NCBI GenBank assembly: GCA_000320545.1
Contig: ADNK01002464.1
Coordinates: 1-30,584, forward strand
DNA length: 30,584 nt
Direction of reading: 5' to 3'
Source: Bigelowiella natans CCMP2755
Lineage: Eukaryota > Cercozoa > Chlorarachniophyceae
The position numbers were made by a program, and so were the translations under genes. Of this stretch, positions 13,019 through 23,606 are shown piece after piece. Within the stretch, counting starts at the first letter, position 1. Each line of letters begins with the position of its first letter. The notes under the pieces are model-generated. The model was not told the origin of the DNA, made no database searches, and was given only the letters and a program-made list of their open reading frames with translations.

Positions 13019-14769
13019 GACTATGTTGGGTCGTACTTATGTAACATTTGAGAGGGAGAGAGAGAACATTCTGTCTATTCATCTGTGTCTGAACTCCGTA
13101 CGCCAGCATTCATCCGTTCACAGATATCAATCGGTCATCATGGATTACTTCTTCTACTAAATGACAGGTTGGCTGGACAGCAGCAACATGCTCAGCGGGC
13201 AGGTCCGATCACCTGTGGCGGGCCAGATACTCGGCTACATCGACACTTTCCGGGAGTACCAGCTGAGTCTCGATGTGAAAGTCGTCGCAGCAGCAGGTTC
13301 CCAATTCGCCAACATCTTAATGATAAACGATCCTACCAGGACCTCCGAGATCGGCATGAGGCTGCCACTAGTCTCATTGCATCCGGGGACAACAAAACTG
13401 CACATCCGAGCCAGTACGACTGCGACCCAAACAGCCACTTGCAACCCGGGTACGTCTCTCCCGATCGGAAGTTGGCAGAACGTCAGAGTTGTGGTGACGC
13501 AGCCACGGGGGATGGAGGTTTATGTCGGAGGCTCGAAAGTATGCACACACGCGGCTCCTGCGCCGTTGTACCCTGGAAAGCAAGGGCTGGAAGTCTATTT
13601 TTCCAGGGGTGGTTCAACCGCTGCTAATGCCCAAGTGAGAAACTTGAAGTATGAGAGGGCAACTGCAGCACCGACGCCATACCCCACGCCCGGGGCGGTA
13701 TCATATGCACTTGGGAGCAGCAACATGATGCGGTGTGTCTCGCCGCAGCCTGACTGCGGCGCTGAGTACATGGAATTCTGTGGACGTGAGTGCTCCAGCA
13801 ACGCGCGCCGACTTATCTGCACGAAGAACTGCATCTACCGGTGCCTCTGGTGCCAGAATGATCACAATCTTGCACATTGGCCGTACTCGAGCATGTACAA
13901 AACCGACTATCAACGCCAGCGAAACTATTACGTCATTTCGATCAGGGCAGGAGTGTGGCATATACCTGCTCCAGGAAGTGGCGATACTTCATTTCGGTAT
14001 CAGAGGGGGGGGGGGGGAGAGAGAGAAAAAGAGGCGGGGGGGGCGGGGGGGATCGAATTCGAATTTTGTTTTCGGTTTTTGGTTCCCTTTCATGTGAGTC
14101 ATGCGTTATTAAGTCAGTTTTTGTCAAAAGTGCGATTGTTATAACACAGAATGTATATATGTTCCATTGTGTAGGGTCAGCTCAAACTCATTGACGCGCA
14201 CTGTAACCTTCCACCCTGGGCATGCGACATCTGGGTCGCGAGGAGCTCCTCGAATGACTCCTTACTTCAACAACCAAGATATGCCGTGGGTGCCTGAGAC
14301 TGACAGGTTCCATCGCATAACCATCGTCATCCGCGCTTCGTTTGTGCACACGTACAAAATCGAGAGTTCAGGGAGAGTCTGGGAGAAGGACTTCGAGGAC
14401 GCGGCCTTTTACAGTGAAACCGTGGCGCCTGTCACTTCTACTACCGCAGGCACATTGTCGGCCGGCGTTCTCAATCAGTATATGAAAGCAAGCGGGGCGC
14501 ATAGATTTTTCCTAGACAGCATAAGTGGTCCTGTGCACCCGGTAACGTACTTCAATCCGAAAATAGAAGAGCCTCAGACATGTGAAGGCTTTGTGAGGCA
14601 CCTGTACCGCACGGTATTATGCCGCGCAGGGGATAGTGGCGGAATCACGTTTCATACAAACAGTTGCACGAGCGGATCTAAGACGAAGTCGCAACTAAGA
14701 GATCACTTTCTCGCCAGCCCCGAATATCAGGGCTGCAAGAAATGCAAGACAAATTGTGTCGATCAGTAA
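5066..14769 (+). CDS. Secreted multidomain lectin-like protein (laminin-G-like x3, Pro/Thr linker, DUF642-like, DUF4214-like), about 32 exons
   Basis: Predicted extracellular or cell-surface binding protein, about 1,341 aa. The ATG at 5066 opens a signal peptide ending near ALA (residue 23). Exons: 5066-5217, 5383-5429, 5512-5584, 5699-5775, 5855-5910, 6053-6129, 6335-6377, 6514-6586, 6747-6799, 7298-7311 (tentative), 7597-7662, 7776-7832, 8022-8054, 8176-8263, one or two unresolved (8349-8364 and 8528-8540 fit by phase), 8787-8829, 9193-9303, 9396-9429, 9657-9801, 9854-9899, 10094-10170, 10318-10354, 10555-10607, 10759-10799, 10893-10916, 11134-11195, 11484-11545, 11658-11816, 11995-12174, 12347-12936, 13168-13996, 14175-14769. 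Domains: laminin-G-like 1 (about 30-190; [27 protein letters not shown]); Cys-rich to about 275; laminin-G-like 2 (about 314-545; [43 protein letters not shown]); PT linker to about 700; DUF642/galactose-binding-like (INGDFEF, about 708-865); laminin-G-like 3 (869-1045); Cys-rich; DUF4214-like tail. Ligand unknown. Confidence 0.85.
5957..6006. repeat. (AT)n in intron of lectin-like gene
   Basis: About 50 bases of AT dinucleotides upstream of the acceptor at 6052. The flanking exons join in phase 0 across it. Confidence 0.9.
7345..7892. repeat. (CCT)n at 7348-7378 and (AT)n at 7859-7892, introns of lectin-like gene
   Basis: Both tracts lie between assigned exons of the lectin-like gene and end or begin within about 130 bases of splice sites. 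Confidence 0.85.
8264..8786 (+). other. Unresolved intron/exon stretch of lectin-like gene
   Basis: Between the exon ending TTTTQPK (8263) and the exon starting WALKLDG (8787), a length of 3n+2 coding bases is missing. Two short pieces, 8349-8364 and 8528-8540, each have AG before and GT after and together give 29 bases in phase (ending GGING before WALKLDG). This is a fit, not proof. The rest holds C-runs and (ACC)n/(TAC)n at about 8690-8745. Confidence 0.4.
9009..9599. repeat. Cluster of dinucleotide tracts in introns of lectin-like gene
   Basis: (AT)n 9009-9050, (GT)n 9160-9187 ending six bases before an exon, (CT)n 9340-9373 ending just before the acceptor at 9395, (AC)n 9456-9492 and (GA)n 9559-9599. 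The GT and CT tracts sit where a polypyrimidine tract would be. Confidence 0.9.
10229..10292. repeat. (AAT)n/(AAC) tract in intron of lectin-like gene
   Basis: AT-rich trinucleotide tract that ends about 26 bases before the exon starting at 10318. Confidence 0.9.
11279..11398. repeat. (AT)n and (GT)n in intron of lectin-like gene
   Basis: (AT)n at 11279-11328 and (GT)n at about 11380-11398, between the end of the second laminin-G-like domain and the Pro/Thr linker. Confidence 0.9.
11484..12440 (+). repeat. Pro/Thr linker repeat region inside the lectin-like gene
   Basis: Coding repeat of the type [KR][YF]PT-P-x-PT covering about 140 residues, spread over four exons (11484-11545, 11658-11816, 11995-12174 and the start of 12347-12936). 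Typical units are [12 protein letters not shown] and [13 protein letters not shown], changing to [13 protein letters not shown] near the end. Such linkers are usually extended and often O-glycosylated spacers in secreted proteins. Here the linker separates the second laminin-G-like domain from the DUF642-like domain. The two inner exons (159 and 180 nt) are both bounded by phase-2 introns and are multiples of three. Confidence 0.85.
12971..13014. repeat. (GA)n in intron of lectin-like gene
   Basis: A 44-base GA tract between the DUF642-like exon and the third laminin-G-like exon. Confidence 0.9.
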
Positions 14770-15637
14770 AGGAGCACGTCATCCGGAGCAACATTTTTTG
14801 GTTCGTTATCTTGTTGCCAGCATCGATCTGGTCATCATGACGAAAGCGGCTAGAGCGACGACATGCATGTACAACACCAGGACGCTATTTATTTCACTTC
14901 TATTTTGTCGCATGTCTCCTCGACGTTTTTATTATTATTTGTTAGCCATGGGTGATGCCCAATTACAAATGTGCATGCATATCATGCGTGCAATAATTTA
15001 ACAGGGACGCGTACGGAATATCTGCTAGCTGCATGCCACCAGCATGCCTCGCCTTGTATTACTATAGTGCACATGCAATGTAATCTGCAGCTTGTGCTGC
15101 GATGTACAATGGATCCAAACATTGGCTAAGCTAATGTTAGTTTCGCTTGCATGTGCACATGCGTGTACATCAAATTCAATATGTGTAGCATAACGCTGTA
15201 GCCGCGGCTTTGCGCAGCCATAATAGAATATATACATATTATGTAAGACAGATGTAATGAATGATTATTTTTTTCAGTTGCCATCGTAATGTGCTCTTTC
15301 AGGCTAGATGTGCGACCAATAAGCGGTGATACGTGCTGCACGCATGCTAGCATGCTGGCATCAGCATGTAGCATAGCACACAGCAAGGTCTTGCATTGTT
15401 ATGTTTTCACTTAGACTAGGCTCTTTTGCTAGACTATACGCAATAAACACCGCATATACTGCAATATACGAATATACGCACGTGCTATGGACTAAAAAAA
15501 ATATGTGCTATGCGTTGTACGTACTGCACATTATGTCAGTAGTTACAGCATGATTGTTTGCTGTTATTGAGAGAGTTGAATATTCTGAAAATCGGGACGG
15601 GGAATTGGTGCACATGTAGAGCAAGCCAACTATCACA
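14770..15637. other. Convergent spacer rich in short palindromes
   Basis: No gene seen. The lectin-like gene and the minus-strand poly-Asp gene end here, facing each other. From about 14950 to 15380 the words GCATGC, TGCATG, GCTAGC and CATGCTAGCATG recur. Microsatellites are absent. Confidence 0.65.
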
Positions 15638-17167
15638 TTAGATGTTGTCGTCGTCGTCGTCGTCGTCGTCGTCACTTAGATCCAGATCCAGATTGCCTTC
15701 ATCGCCTAACTCGTCTGTGGGGTTGTGATTGTTATCTCTATAACTCTCATCATGGCCTGTCTTTTCATTCATGCTGTCTTGATGAGCCTCTTGGTGGATC
15801 ACGTTTCCTGCTTTTGTCGTTGCTGCAGCTGTTGTTTTCTTTGCATCCGTCGGTGCGTTGAAGGTTTTTGCGGAAGCTGCTTTAGGTGACGACACGAGAC
15901 TCTCATCTCCATAGCTGTCGTCGCCAAGACTCTCATCAAGACCACCTGGAGCAGCAGTTACGGCGTTTTTTTTATCTTTCGCTCGGTCATCTTGCTTCTC
16001 CTGATTATCTTCTGTGGCTTTTGGCGGCTGCTGTTGGCTGGTATCTGAACCTCCGCCATCGTTCACACCCTTTTCGTTTGCATCATCCTTCTTGTCGTTG
16101 GCCACAGCTGTATTGGAAGGCTGGCGACCCGGCATCACGGGGAAGCTGGTTGCTGCTTCTCTCTCTTCTTCCTTCATGCTGGAGCGTCCTCCGTCTAATT
16201 TGCCTCCGTCGCTGCCCGTGCCTTTTGGTTGAACAGCTTCATCGCTAAAAGAAAACTTGCTGCTGCCAGGCCGTTGGGTACGCTGCTGCGGTGACATAAA
16301 ACTCTCGTCAAAGTAGCTCTCATCAGCGTCAGTACCGTCCACTCTTGCTTTGGGGGTTACTGAGGAGGACCCCGCTGCTTTGGGCGAGATAAGGCTATCG
16401 TCGCCATAACTGTCATCAAGGGTATGATGTTCATCAGGGGTCTGAGCAGCGATGCGCTTGTTTTTAGCTCTATCCTCGTTCCGATTTTGTTCCTTGCTGG
16501 CCAAAGCTGGTGGAGATGGCTTAGGCTGCTGTTGCTGCTGCTTTCCATCATCATCATGAGTCGCCCCTCTTTTGTCTTGGTTCACGTGGTTGGCAGCCTT
16601 TCTCTCCGAATTGGACGCAACAGCTTCCCCGTTCGATTCCCCATGGATCTTTGCATCGACGTCGTTAAGAAGCTGATTAAGGTTCATTTCCGCGAGCAGC
16701 GACTCAAAGACCATCAGGTGCGTCTTGGCTCGGGCGCTCTTTAGCCCCTTGTTCTTCTGCTTGGACAACTCGTAGAGAGCTAGCGTATGTGAGCGGGAGC
16801 TTCGCGCGGATTTCGCGCCTTCTGAGGATTTGCCCATCCCTGATAGCGACCGCAGCAGGGGTATTAGTTGCACCGGTGTTATCTATTAATGTTTCGATAC
16901 GTGTGCGTATGTGTGTGAACGCTATTTTGGTGCTGCTAGTGATTGTTTAGCTGGAGTCTTAACCTGAGCATATGCTTCGCAACTCAGCCTTCTCGCTGTC
17001 GCTAAGATTGAGGCCTGATTTCAGCATCTCCTTGGGATCTAAGTCGCCCTGGTAGATGCCCTTAGTTCCCTGCATTCGCACCTTTGTGCTTTTCGTTGGG
17101 CTAAAAGTCTTCGCTCTTGGCTGGCTTTTCGGTCTAACGAAATGGACAGAGCCGCTTATATTACCAG

Positions 17168-17218
<51 letters not shown>

Positions 17219-17228
17219 TATGTGTGTT

Positions 17229-17269
<41 letters not shown>

Positions 17270-18115
17270 CTACAAATATGTACACGAATTTGCACAATTC
17301 TGCTCTTCTTATGTATAGTGTGTAATAGAGCTTCTGCGAATGCTAGCCAAACACCATTTAGCTACTAAAACACCGCTGATTTTGGTCATGTTTCAGGATT
17401 CAAGAAGACTCTGAAACGGGAGACAGATCATCGGTGATCTCGCACACAAACAAAATCTAAGATTTTCTTATGTTCTTGCTATGGCTATGCTTTTTCGCAG
17501 AGCAACATCGGCGCAAAATCCCGTTTGTCACTCCCACCTGTTGCTATGTATCAAGCTGAGATACTCTGCAATCAGCGAATCGTCAAGTTTCTTGTTATTT
17601 TCCTGGAAAATATATGAAGACAACAAGATAGCGAAGAAACTGATTAATTTGAGAATGGAGGAAGGAGTAGGGGCAGTGATAATTGGACCGTGTAGAAGAA
17701 AGAAGAGAGAAAAGTTAAACGAAATCCAGGCATCAGTATCATCTGTGCGTACACATAAGAACAAGCGAGAAGATACTACTTCAGCATACATAAAACAATA
17801 CTTTCAATGGAAACACATTTAGTGATTGTGACAATCTTTTCTCCCTGTTATTTCGGGTTTAAGAGTTAATTGATTTTCCTACGTCTCAGTATCTCAGCGT
17901 GGTGATGTTATTACAGTTACAGCATTCTCTGCTCGCACCTGCTTCCATGGCGACGTGAGAGCGATGTTGAGCTTGCTCATTTTACGGTCCGACTTGGGTG
18001 TAAGCACAATGTCAAACTTCCTTGGTGTAAAGCTGCCATTGCCGTCAGTTGCGAATCGAGGAGAATATTTGCCTTATAAATGAAAATCAATATTTATGCC
18101 ACGATCATGTTCGCT

Positions 18116-18150
<35 letters not shown>

Positions 18151-18821
18151 TATTTCCTCTCCATCGTGGTGATTATTGCCAGGATGATCGTACACATCAT
18201 CGTGGTCATTGTCTTGTTTTCGATGGCATCGTTATCTGTCATTTTGAGTCGTCAACATGCTCGCAACCATCACTATCCTCACTTGATTTCACGATGAGCT
18301 TTTTGAGATTCCTTCCGGTGCTTTTGTTTCGAGCCGTCTTGTCTTTTCCTTTGGCGGTCATGGGCGTTGCTTCTTTGTGGAGCTGTGTGCTCTTATTCTT
18401 CGGCTCTAGATCTTTCACAGACTGAGAAGCTTCTTCGGATGGAGATTTCTGCGTTCTCGTGTGGACATGTAAAGCTTGGGCGGAGTTAAGCTGCACAGAA
18501 GCGTGGGAATAGGCGACGTCGCTCTTGCCTGAGAGGAAATAACAGTCAGAGCTCACGAGCAGCTGAAACACCACGTTAAAGAACACATCGGCAGTGTATG
18601 AGAACGCGAAATGTGAAACTACCTGCTTCTTGGGTTTTATGATGCTTCTGCTGTTTCTGATGATGCTTCTTAGTGTTATGAGGATCGATCTTGCTGTCAA
18701 GGTGGCGGCCAAGCTCTTTTGGGGGGAAGACTTCTGACATCTGCAGTTGTGAAGGTAGGAAAAAGAAAAAAGAAGGGGTGGATCTTGTTGTAAAAGAAAG
18801 AGAGTGGGGGGGGGGGGGGAG

Positions 18822-18860
<39 letters not shown>

Positions 18861-20048
18861 GATATGTGACGGAGAAATAGAGTTCGGAATAGGGACGACT
18901 TGTCTTATTGTATATGTAAGTCCGATGTTACTTCAATGTGTATTTGATGTTCCTCAATAGTATTTATCCGCTTGCTCGGGTCGTTGATTTTGTTGATGAT
19001 GCTTATATTCTGCAAGAAAGGCCTTACGTCATCTTCTTCATCCTCTAGAAACGCTTTTGCATCCCGGGATATTTGTACAATGTCTACAGGGCGGCCTGTT
19101 TCCAGGCTGCAAAATCCAGCTGCGGCGCCGCCCCTCCGTATGAACGCTCGCCCCCACAGGAAGTGGAGGGACCCAGAAGGATCCACTGCAGGGATGATGG
19201 AATACAATTCAGTCAGCCTATGCACGCATGTTACATGTGACGTGACATGTGCCCCACACAATTCAGCGGCTCACAAGGGTTGGCATCGCCTCTCTCTAGA
19301 TCGGCTAGTTGTGACGGATATCCTTCCCGCTGTGGCCCCCCTCCCACACTTACGTTGAAGAAATGTGTCCAAGAAGATATCAGTCTCTGTGACCCCGTGG
19401 GTTGGCGGGTCGTCGAGATTGGATATCGTCGGAGTCGTCGTCGGAGAGTCTAATACAGCGAGGGTATGATGCATGTTAATATTTTGTGGCGTTTCCTTTT
19501 ACCATTTCGTCGTCAAATATTAAGTCAATTCATCAGCACCAGTTAGCACGTTGGCGCGATGCGTTTCGATACCATCTGTGTACATTCACCTTGCTCCTTT
19601 TCGCCGCCGGGACTCCAAGCCTCCAAGCCCCTCCGTTTTCGGAGTGTGGAAAATGTACTAAAGGAATCCCCTTTGAGAATGCTCTTCATGCTTCCGTCTT
19701 CCTTGTTATTTACACTCTTTCCTTCCTCGCCCTTTTCTTCGGGAATGACAGTGGCTGCAGAGCTGCTCGAATTTGTACGTCGCATGCTGGTGAGGGGCGC
19801 CTTGCCATTGGATGCCATCGTCGATTGCTCTCCTGGTAAAGAAATAGAGGCAGCAGGAATGTATAGCGGTACTAGGCTGTTGTTGTTTTTGTTGTTGTTG
19901 TAGTAGCAGCAGTAGCAGAGTAGTAGTAGTAGTAGTAGTAGCATATAATCTAGCTGCAGTTTGTCTGTTCCAACGGAACGTGCTCAGGAATATTCTCTAT
20001 GTAACATTTGCATCGACGCACTGGCACAAAGCCTCAATATATGTGCGT

Positions 20049-20090
<42 letters not shown>

Positions 20091-20272
20091 GTGGAGCGAG
20101 AGAGGAAATAGAGTCGGAGGCAAGGCGAGGCACACCTGAACTAGATGTATGTCCATCAAAAAAAGATGAGGATCCTGACGGAGAGCCTAAAGGACTCCTA
20201 GGGTTACATCCAAAATATACGGACAACCATGAAAAAGGGAACATCTTCACGATTCCAGGGACATTTGCCTTG
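15638..20272 (-). CDS. Unrecognised Ser/acid-rich protein with poly-Asp C-terminus, multi-exon
   Basis: I do not recognise the family. Phase-consistent exons (minus): 20272-20136 (or starting at 20197), 19832-19590, 19449-19354, 19185-19028, 18740-18623, 18528-18283, 18072-17939, 17602-17538, 17100-16964, 16839-15638 (TAA). The best start is the ATG at 19818-19816 (MASNGKAPLTSMRR, good context), giving about 794 aa. An in-frame ATG at 20244 or a 5' exon at 20441-20334 (strong gtaagt donor, phase does not join) are alternatives. The N-terminus is Ser/Lys-rich. Residues about 95-160 and 284-395 look globular (KFDIVLTPKSDRK, GIYQGDLDPKEMLKSG). The His/Lys/Gln-rich segment KKHHQKQQKHHK lies near 185-196. 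The last 400 residues are low-complexity, with three copies of an acidic Ser-Pro motif (DDSYGDDSLISP near 536, DESYFDESFMSP near 566, DDSYGDESLVSSP near 702) and a terminal Asp run encoded by a GAC microsatellite. A nuclear or scaffold role is only a guess. Convergent with the lectin-like gene. Confidence 0.7.
17168..17268. repeat. (AT)n then (GT)n compound microsatellite
   Basis: (AT)n 17168-17214 followed by (GT)n 17221-17268, in an intron of the minus-strand Ser/acid-rich gene. Confidence 0.9.
18115..18150. repeat. (ATC)n in intron
   Basis: Trinucleotide tract between exons 18528-18283 and 18072-17939 of the minus-strand gene. Confidence 0.85.
18807..18858. repeat. G-run plus (GA)n in intron
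   Basis: A run of G followed by GA repeats; C/CT-rich in the transcribed direction. It lies between exons 19185-19028 and 18740-18623. Confidence 0.9.
20051..20091. repeat. (GT)n
   Basis: GT tract in the intron between exons 20272-20136 and 19832-19590 of the minus-strand gene. A short (TAG)n lies at about 19921-19942. Confidence 0.9.
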
Positions 20273-20578
20273 CTATGAAAACGTAAACCACCAGTGGCGT
20301 TATATGCGAACACATGATGCATTTAAGACTTACATATGTTCTTCTACAACGATGGACGTTGCGATGTGGTCGCGTATCCGCGCGCTGCATTTTAGAATAC
20401 GCCGCCGCTTGAAATCGTCCTGACATATATAGTGAGGACATACTTCAAATTCCCAACAACTCCTTATTTAGTTCAGGTGAAGGATTTCAGTGGTCACTTG
20501 CAAAACTCGGTGGAAGAAACTAGAAGAAAATTCGAGAAAATCATTACTCCCGACGCCGTGCATTCAACGTGTAGAGGA

Positions 20579-22337
20579 TCATCGTTGTTTCGAATCAATA
20601 GCTACGCTAGCATCAATGAAACTATCACCATCATCAATATAATCATCATCGTCATCATCATCATCATCATCATCACTAAAAGCAGCATATAGATGTGATT
20701 GTGTGCCGTCATCACTCTGGCTCTGAAGAAGTTCCCGCCTTTTGAGATAGACAACAATGTTGATTTGTTTTTTTTTCTTTTGGAACTCTCGCTCGCAGCC
20801 ATCTGATTTCCTCTCTCTCTTTTCATGCCTTGGAACTTCTTCGCTCCCCCGTTCATTTTGTCTTTTCTTTGCTCTCCATCCTTCTCCTCCTGCTGCTCTT
20901 TCCAACGGAGGACGGTGAAGGTTTTGCCATCCCACACAACTCTGTAGACTATGCCCTTGGTAGCAGTGGTCTGGAGCACTCCCAATAGGTGTGGGAACTG
21001 TATATCCGTGTTCACTTTAAACAGGAGTTCCTTCATCTGCTTGCGAGAAAGATTTACGATATGGGTCTTCCCGAAACCCATTTTGTAGCCGGAGGAGTAG
21101 ATAAAACGTGCAACTGTTTTGCGGCCATGAGCGTAGCGCTGAAAACTATGGGAGATGACGGTGGGTATGGTATTGACGGTATTTTTCTTCATGATGTCGC
21201 CAGTCTTAGCCGAAGTGAAGTACCTGAACCACAAATGAGGAGTTCTTAGACAAGGAATAATGTTTGTGTCAATCTTGTAGAAGAGATACTAGAGTTTTGG
21301 GCAAAATTCTTTTTAAAGAAGCAGCCCCACATATTCTTATTTGTTCTTTTCTCAGAGGGCTCGGAATAGAGATGTACATATGTCCTCAAAGCACTTAGTG
21401 CTTTTACGGAAATTGGAACGGATACGTTATCATCATAGAAAAGATAATCGGACTGTGGATGAAGGAGGTATGCTCTATCGGTCGCAACACACAACTGCGT
21501 CTTTCTGTATTTACGGTTCATCGCTTCGATTTATGTCACCGTCGCGTGCCAGAACTGTCATAATTAGATATGCTCACAGGACTATTGATTCTGCTTTGTT
21601 CTTACCAGCTTGCCCTTCTGTTGGGAGAAAAGATAACGCTGTGCGGGATGCATACCCGTGCCATAACGTTTCTCATGTTGAATTCCCTCAGATTCGATCC
21701 CTCATTACTATGTAAAATTTCAAAGAGCTTGCAATCGCAGCCAGCAACCTTACTGGCAAAGCTTTCAGCAACGATCGAGCGCTTCCCTTGTTCGCCCATT
21801 TCATCGCCAGAGTGTGGACCCTGCACCTGAATCTTCATTCTCTATCGGGGATCCTTGCAATGAGCCTTCCCCGCTAGTAAAACCCCCACTCTGCCGATGT
21901 CACCTACTAACGATACCAAAAAACTTCAAATTTCTTTTAATTCTAAGCTCAAGGCAGCAGCCAGATAGCAACAACGTTCACAGGGCTAACCGATGATTCG
22001 ACGATTAAGTCCGAGCCCAGGCTTTAGGACGAGGGAGGAGGCAAGGACTGACGAAGTTCCAAAGCCCTCCCTCCTTTCTCATGCCACTGGCCGGTTTGTC
22101 TTGACAGGCAGTAACGTCTCTGACAAATGATCTGTTTTTGCCTGCTTTTCTTTGCTGCGACATCATAATCGGCTGAGTGCATTTCCGCTCCAGGTCTGGG
22201 TCTGTCGGCAATTCCACAGCTACACTTATTGCTTGGCAAATGTCTTGCAACACTTTGGAAATGCAGTCCATCATCAAGTTCTTTCTTTCTTCCTTTCTGG
22301 AATTGGGGATCGGGTTGTTCATTTCAGTCTCCTGCAC
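20579..22337 (-). CDS. Probable unrecognised protein with poly-Asp C-terminus, multi-exon
   Basis: Probable gene, no family recognised. Best-supported exons (minus): 21223- or 21204-20756 and 20675-20579 (TGA 20581-20579). The first of these encodes a globular-looking stretch (HIVNLSRKQMKELLFK, IVYRVVWDGKTFTVLRWKEQ) followed by a Lys/Arg-rich region (ESSKRKKNK). Joining ACATT|gttgtc at 20756 to ttttag|T at 20675 is phase-correct and gives an 80-nt intron. It leads into a run of Asp codons and the end SFIDASVAIDSKQR. Weaker upstream exons on the same strand are about 21850-21652 (SIVAESFASKVAGCDCKLF, donor CGG|gtatgc), about 21501-21430 (ATDRAYLLHPQSDYLFYDDN) and a possible first exon near 22337-22060 beginning MQETEMNNPIPNSRKEERKN. 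Frames at these upstream joins are plausible but not unique. A run of nine A near 20779 lies close to a frame change, so an indel is an alternative explanation to the intron. Confidence 0.45.
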
Positions 22338-22339
22338 TT

Positions 22340-23606
22340 CTGATGATTCTTTCTGTCAGCTGCACTGTTGGAACCATTTCACTCGTTCACGTGTTCTGGT
22401 GGTGACAGTCTTGTGAGGATCACTCCACTCATGCGCCGTTCACGTGGCCTGCGCCACGTGTTTGCAAGTTCAATGCGTGCATGCGCCAATGAGTGAGCAG
22501 CGATTGCTGTCCACCGTCTGATTGTCATTTCACAAGTGAGCGACGACCGCAAAAATCTTCCAATCCGCAACATCCTGTCAATTGCATCTTGAGGCATCCT
22601 AGCTGTGCACATCGTGGAGAGTTGGAAACTGCCAGATTGACGAACTCCTTCCATGATGTCGTGTTTCCCTGCTAGCTAGCTAGCTCTGCTGTGGTTTTTC
22701 GCATCGTGCATAGCTGTGTTGTTGTTCATCGTTCGATCCGGCTCGTTCTGCTTCGGCTGCACGTTCCTTGCGCAACACAAGAACTTGCTAGCTTGGAAAC
22801 GCTTCGCATCTGTGTCACGATGCCACATTCATTCACACTCTATTCAACTCGATCTGCATGTTTTCGGATGGCGGACGCTAGCACGCACGTCCGTTGTGAT
22901 CATGGACAACGCAACGTGATGCAAGACGGATGCAACCAATTGAACAATCAAATTGAATGGTCATCCTCATGTAGGTGTGCAATGCAGTGGCTACAGCGCT
23001 GATGTTGAATCTGTTGGTCTCCACCATGATTGATGTGTTTCATGCAATCAAATGCATGTTGATGTGTGCAACTGCATGTGTGACATTGCACATTTGATTG
23101 CTTTGTCTGTCCATTGCAAACAACGCAACATGCTAGCATGGCTAACACTTTCTAACTTTATTCGTATGTTCGATCTGAAAAATTCTACGTGATGTTCTCA
23201 GCACCATATCTCCAAACATCTAGACATTGTCATTCTGACAGGAGACTACTGCTAGATGTGAACAATTGCAACGGACCGGACATGATTGGTAGCTAGTTAG
23301 GCAGTTCGGCGCAACGACACGCCCTCACACGCTGCCCCCATTGCACATGTCTACACACACCAATTCGATCAATTCTCAGATCACTTCAAGGAAAGTCCTT
23401 TGTTACAAGAGAGGGCAGACATAACTGAAGTCCTTCTTGAGCCCAATACAGTTGGATGAAGTTTAGAAGGAAATCGTACGGCTATTGTTGCTAGCTGCTG
23501 TTGTTAGTGATTTCTTGTTGTGACTTCGTGCGCCAGCGTGCGCCAGCGTGCAACGAAATGTATCAAAAGCGAATAGGTCCTTCTCCAACTGCTCCATTCG
23601 ACTTCT
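22340..23606. other. Spacer rich in short palindromes
   Basis: No gene recognised. Contains TAGCTAGCTAGC at about 22673-22684, many GCATGC, TGCATG and CATGCTAGCATG words to about 23140, and a ten-base direct repeat (gtgcgccagc) near 23528-23547. It lies beyond the 3' end of the H2B-like gene. Confidence 0.6.

Noticed and set aside
21341-21830. Two overlapping plus-strand open frames
   Set aside because: Antisense to better minus-strand exon candidates and without motifs.
23528-23547. Ten-base direct repeat as a possible mobile-element target duplication
   Set aside because: The two copies are adjacent with nothing between them, so it is a short tandem duplication.
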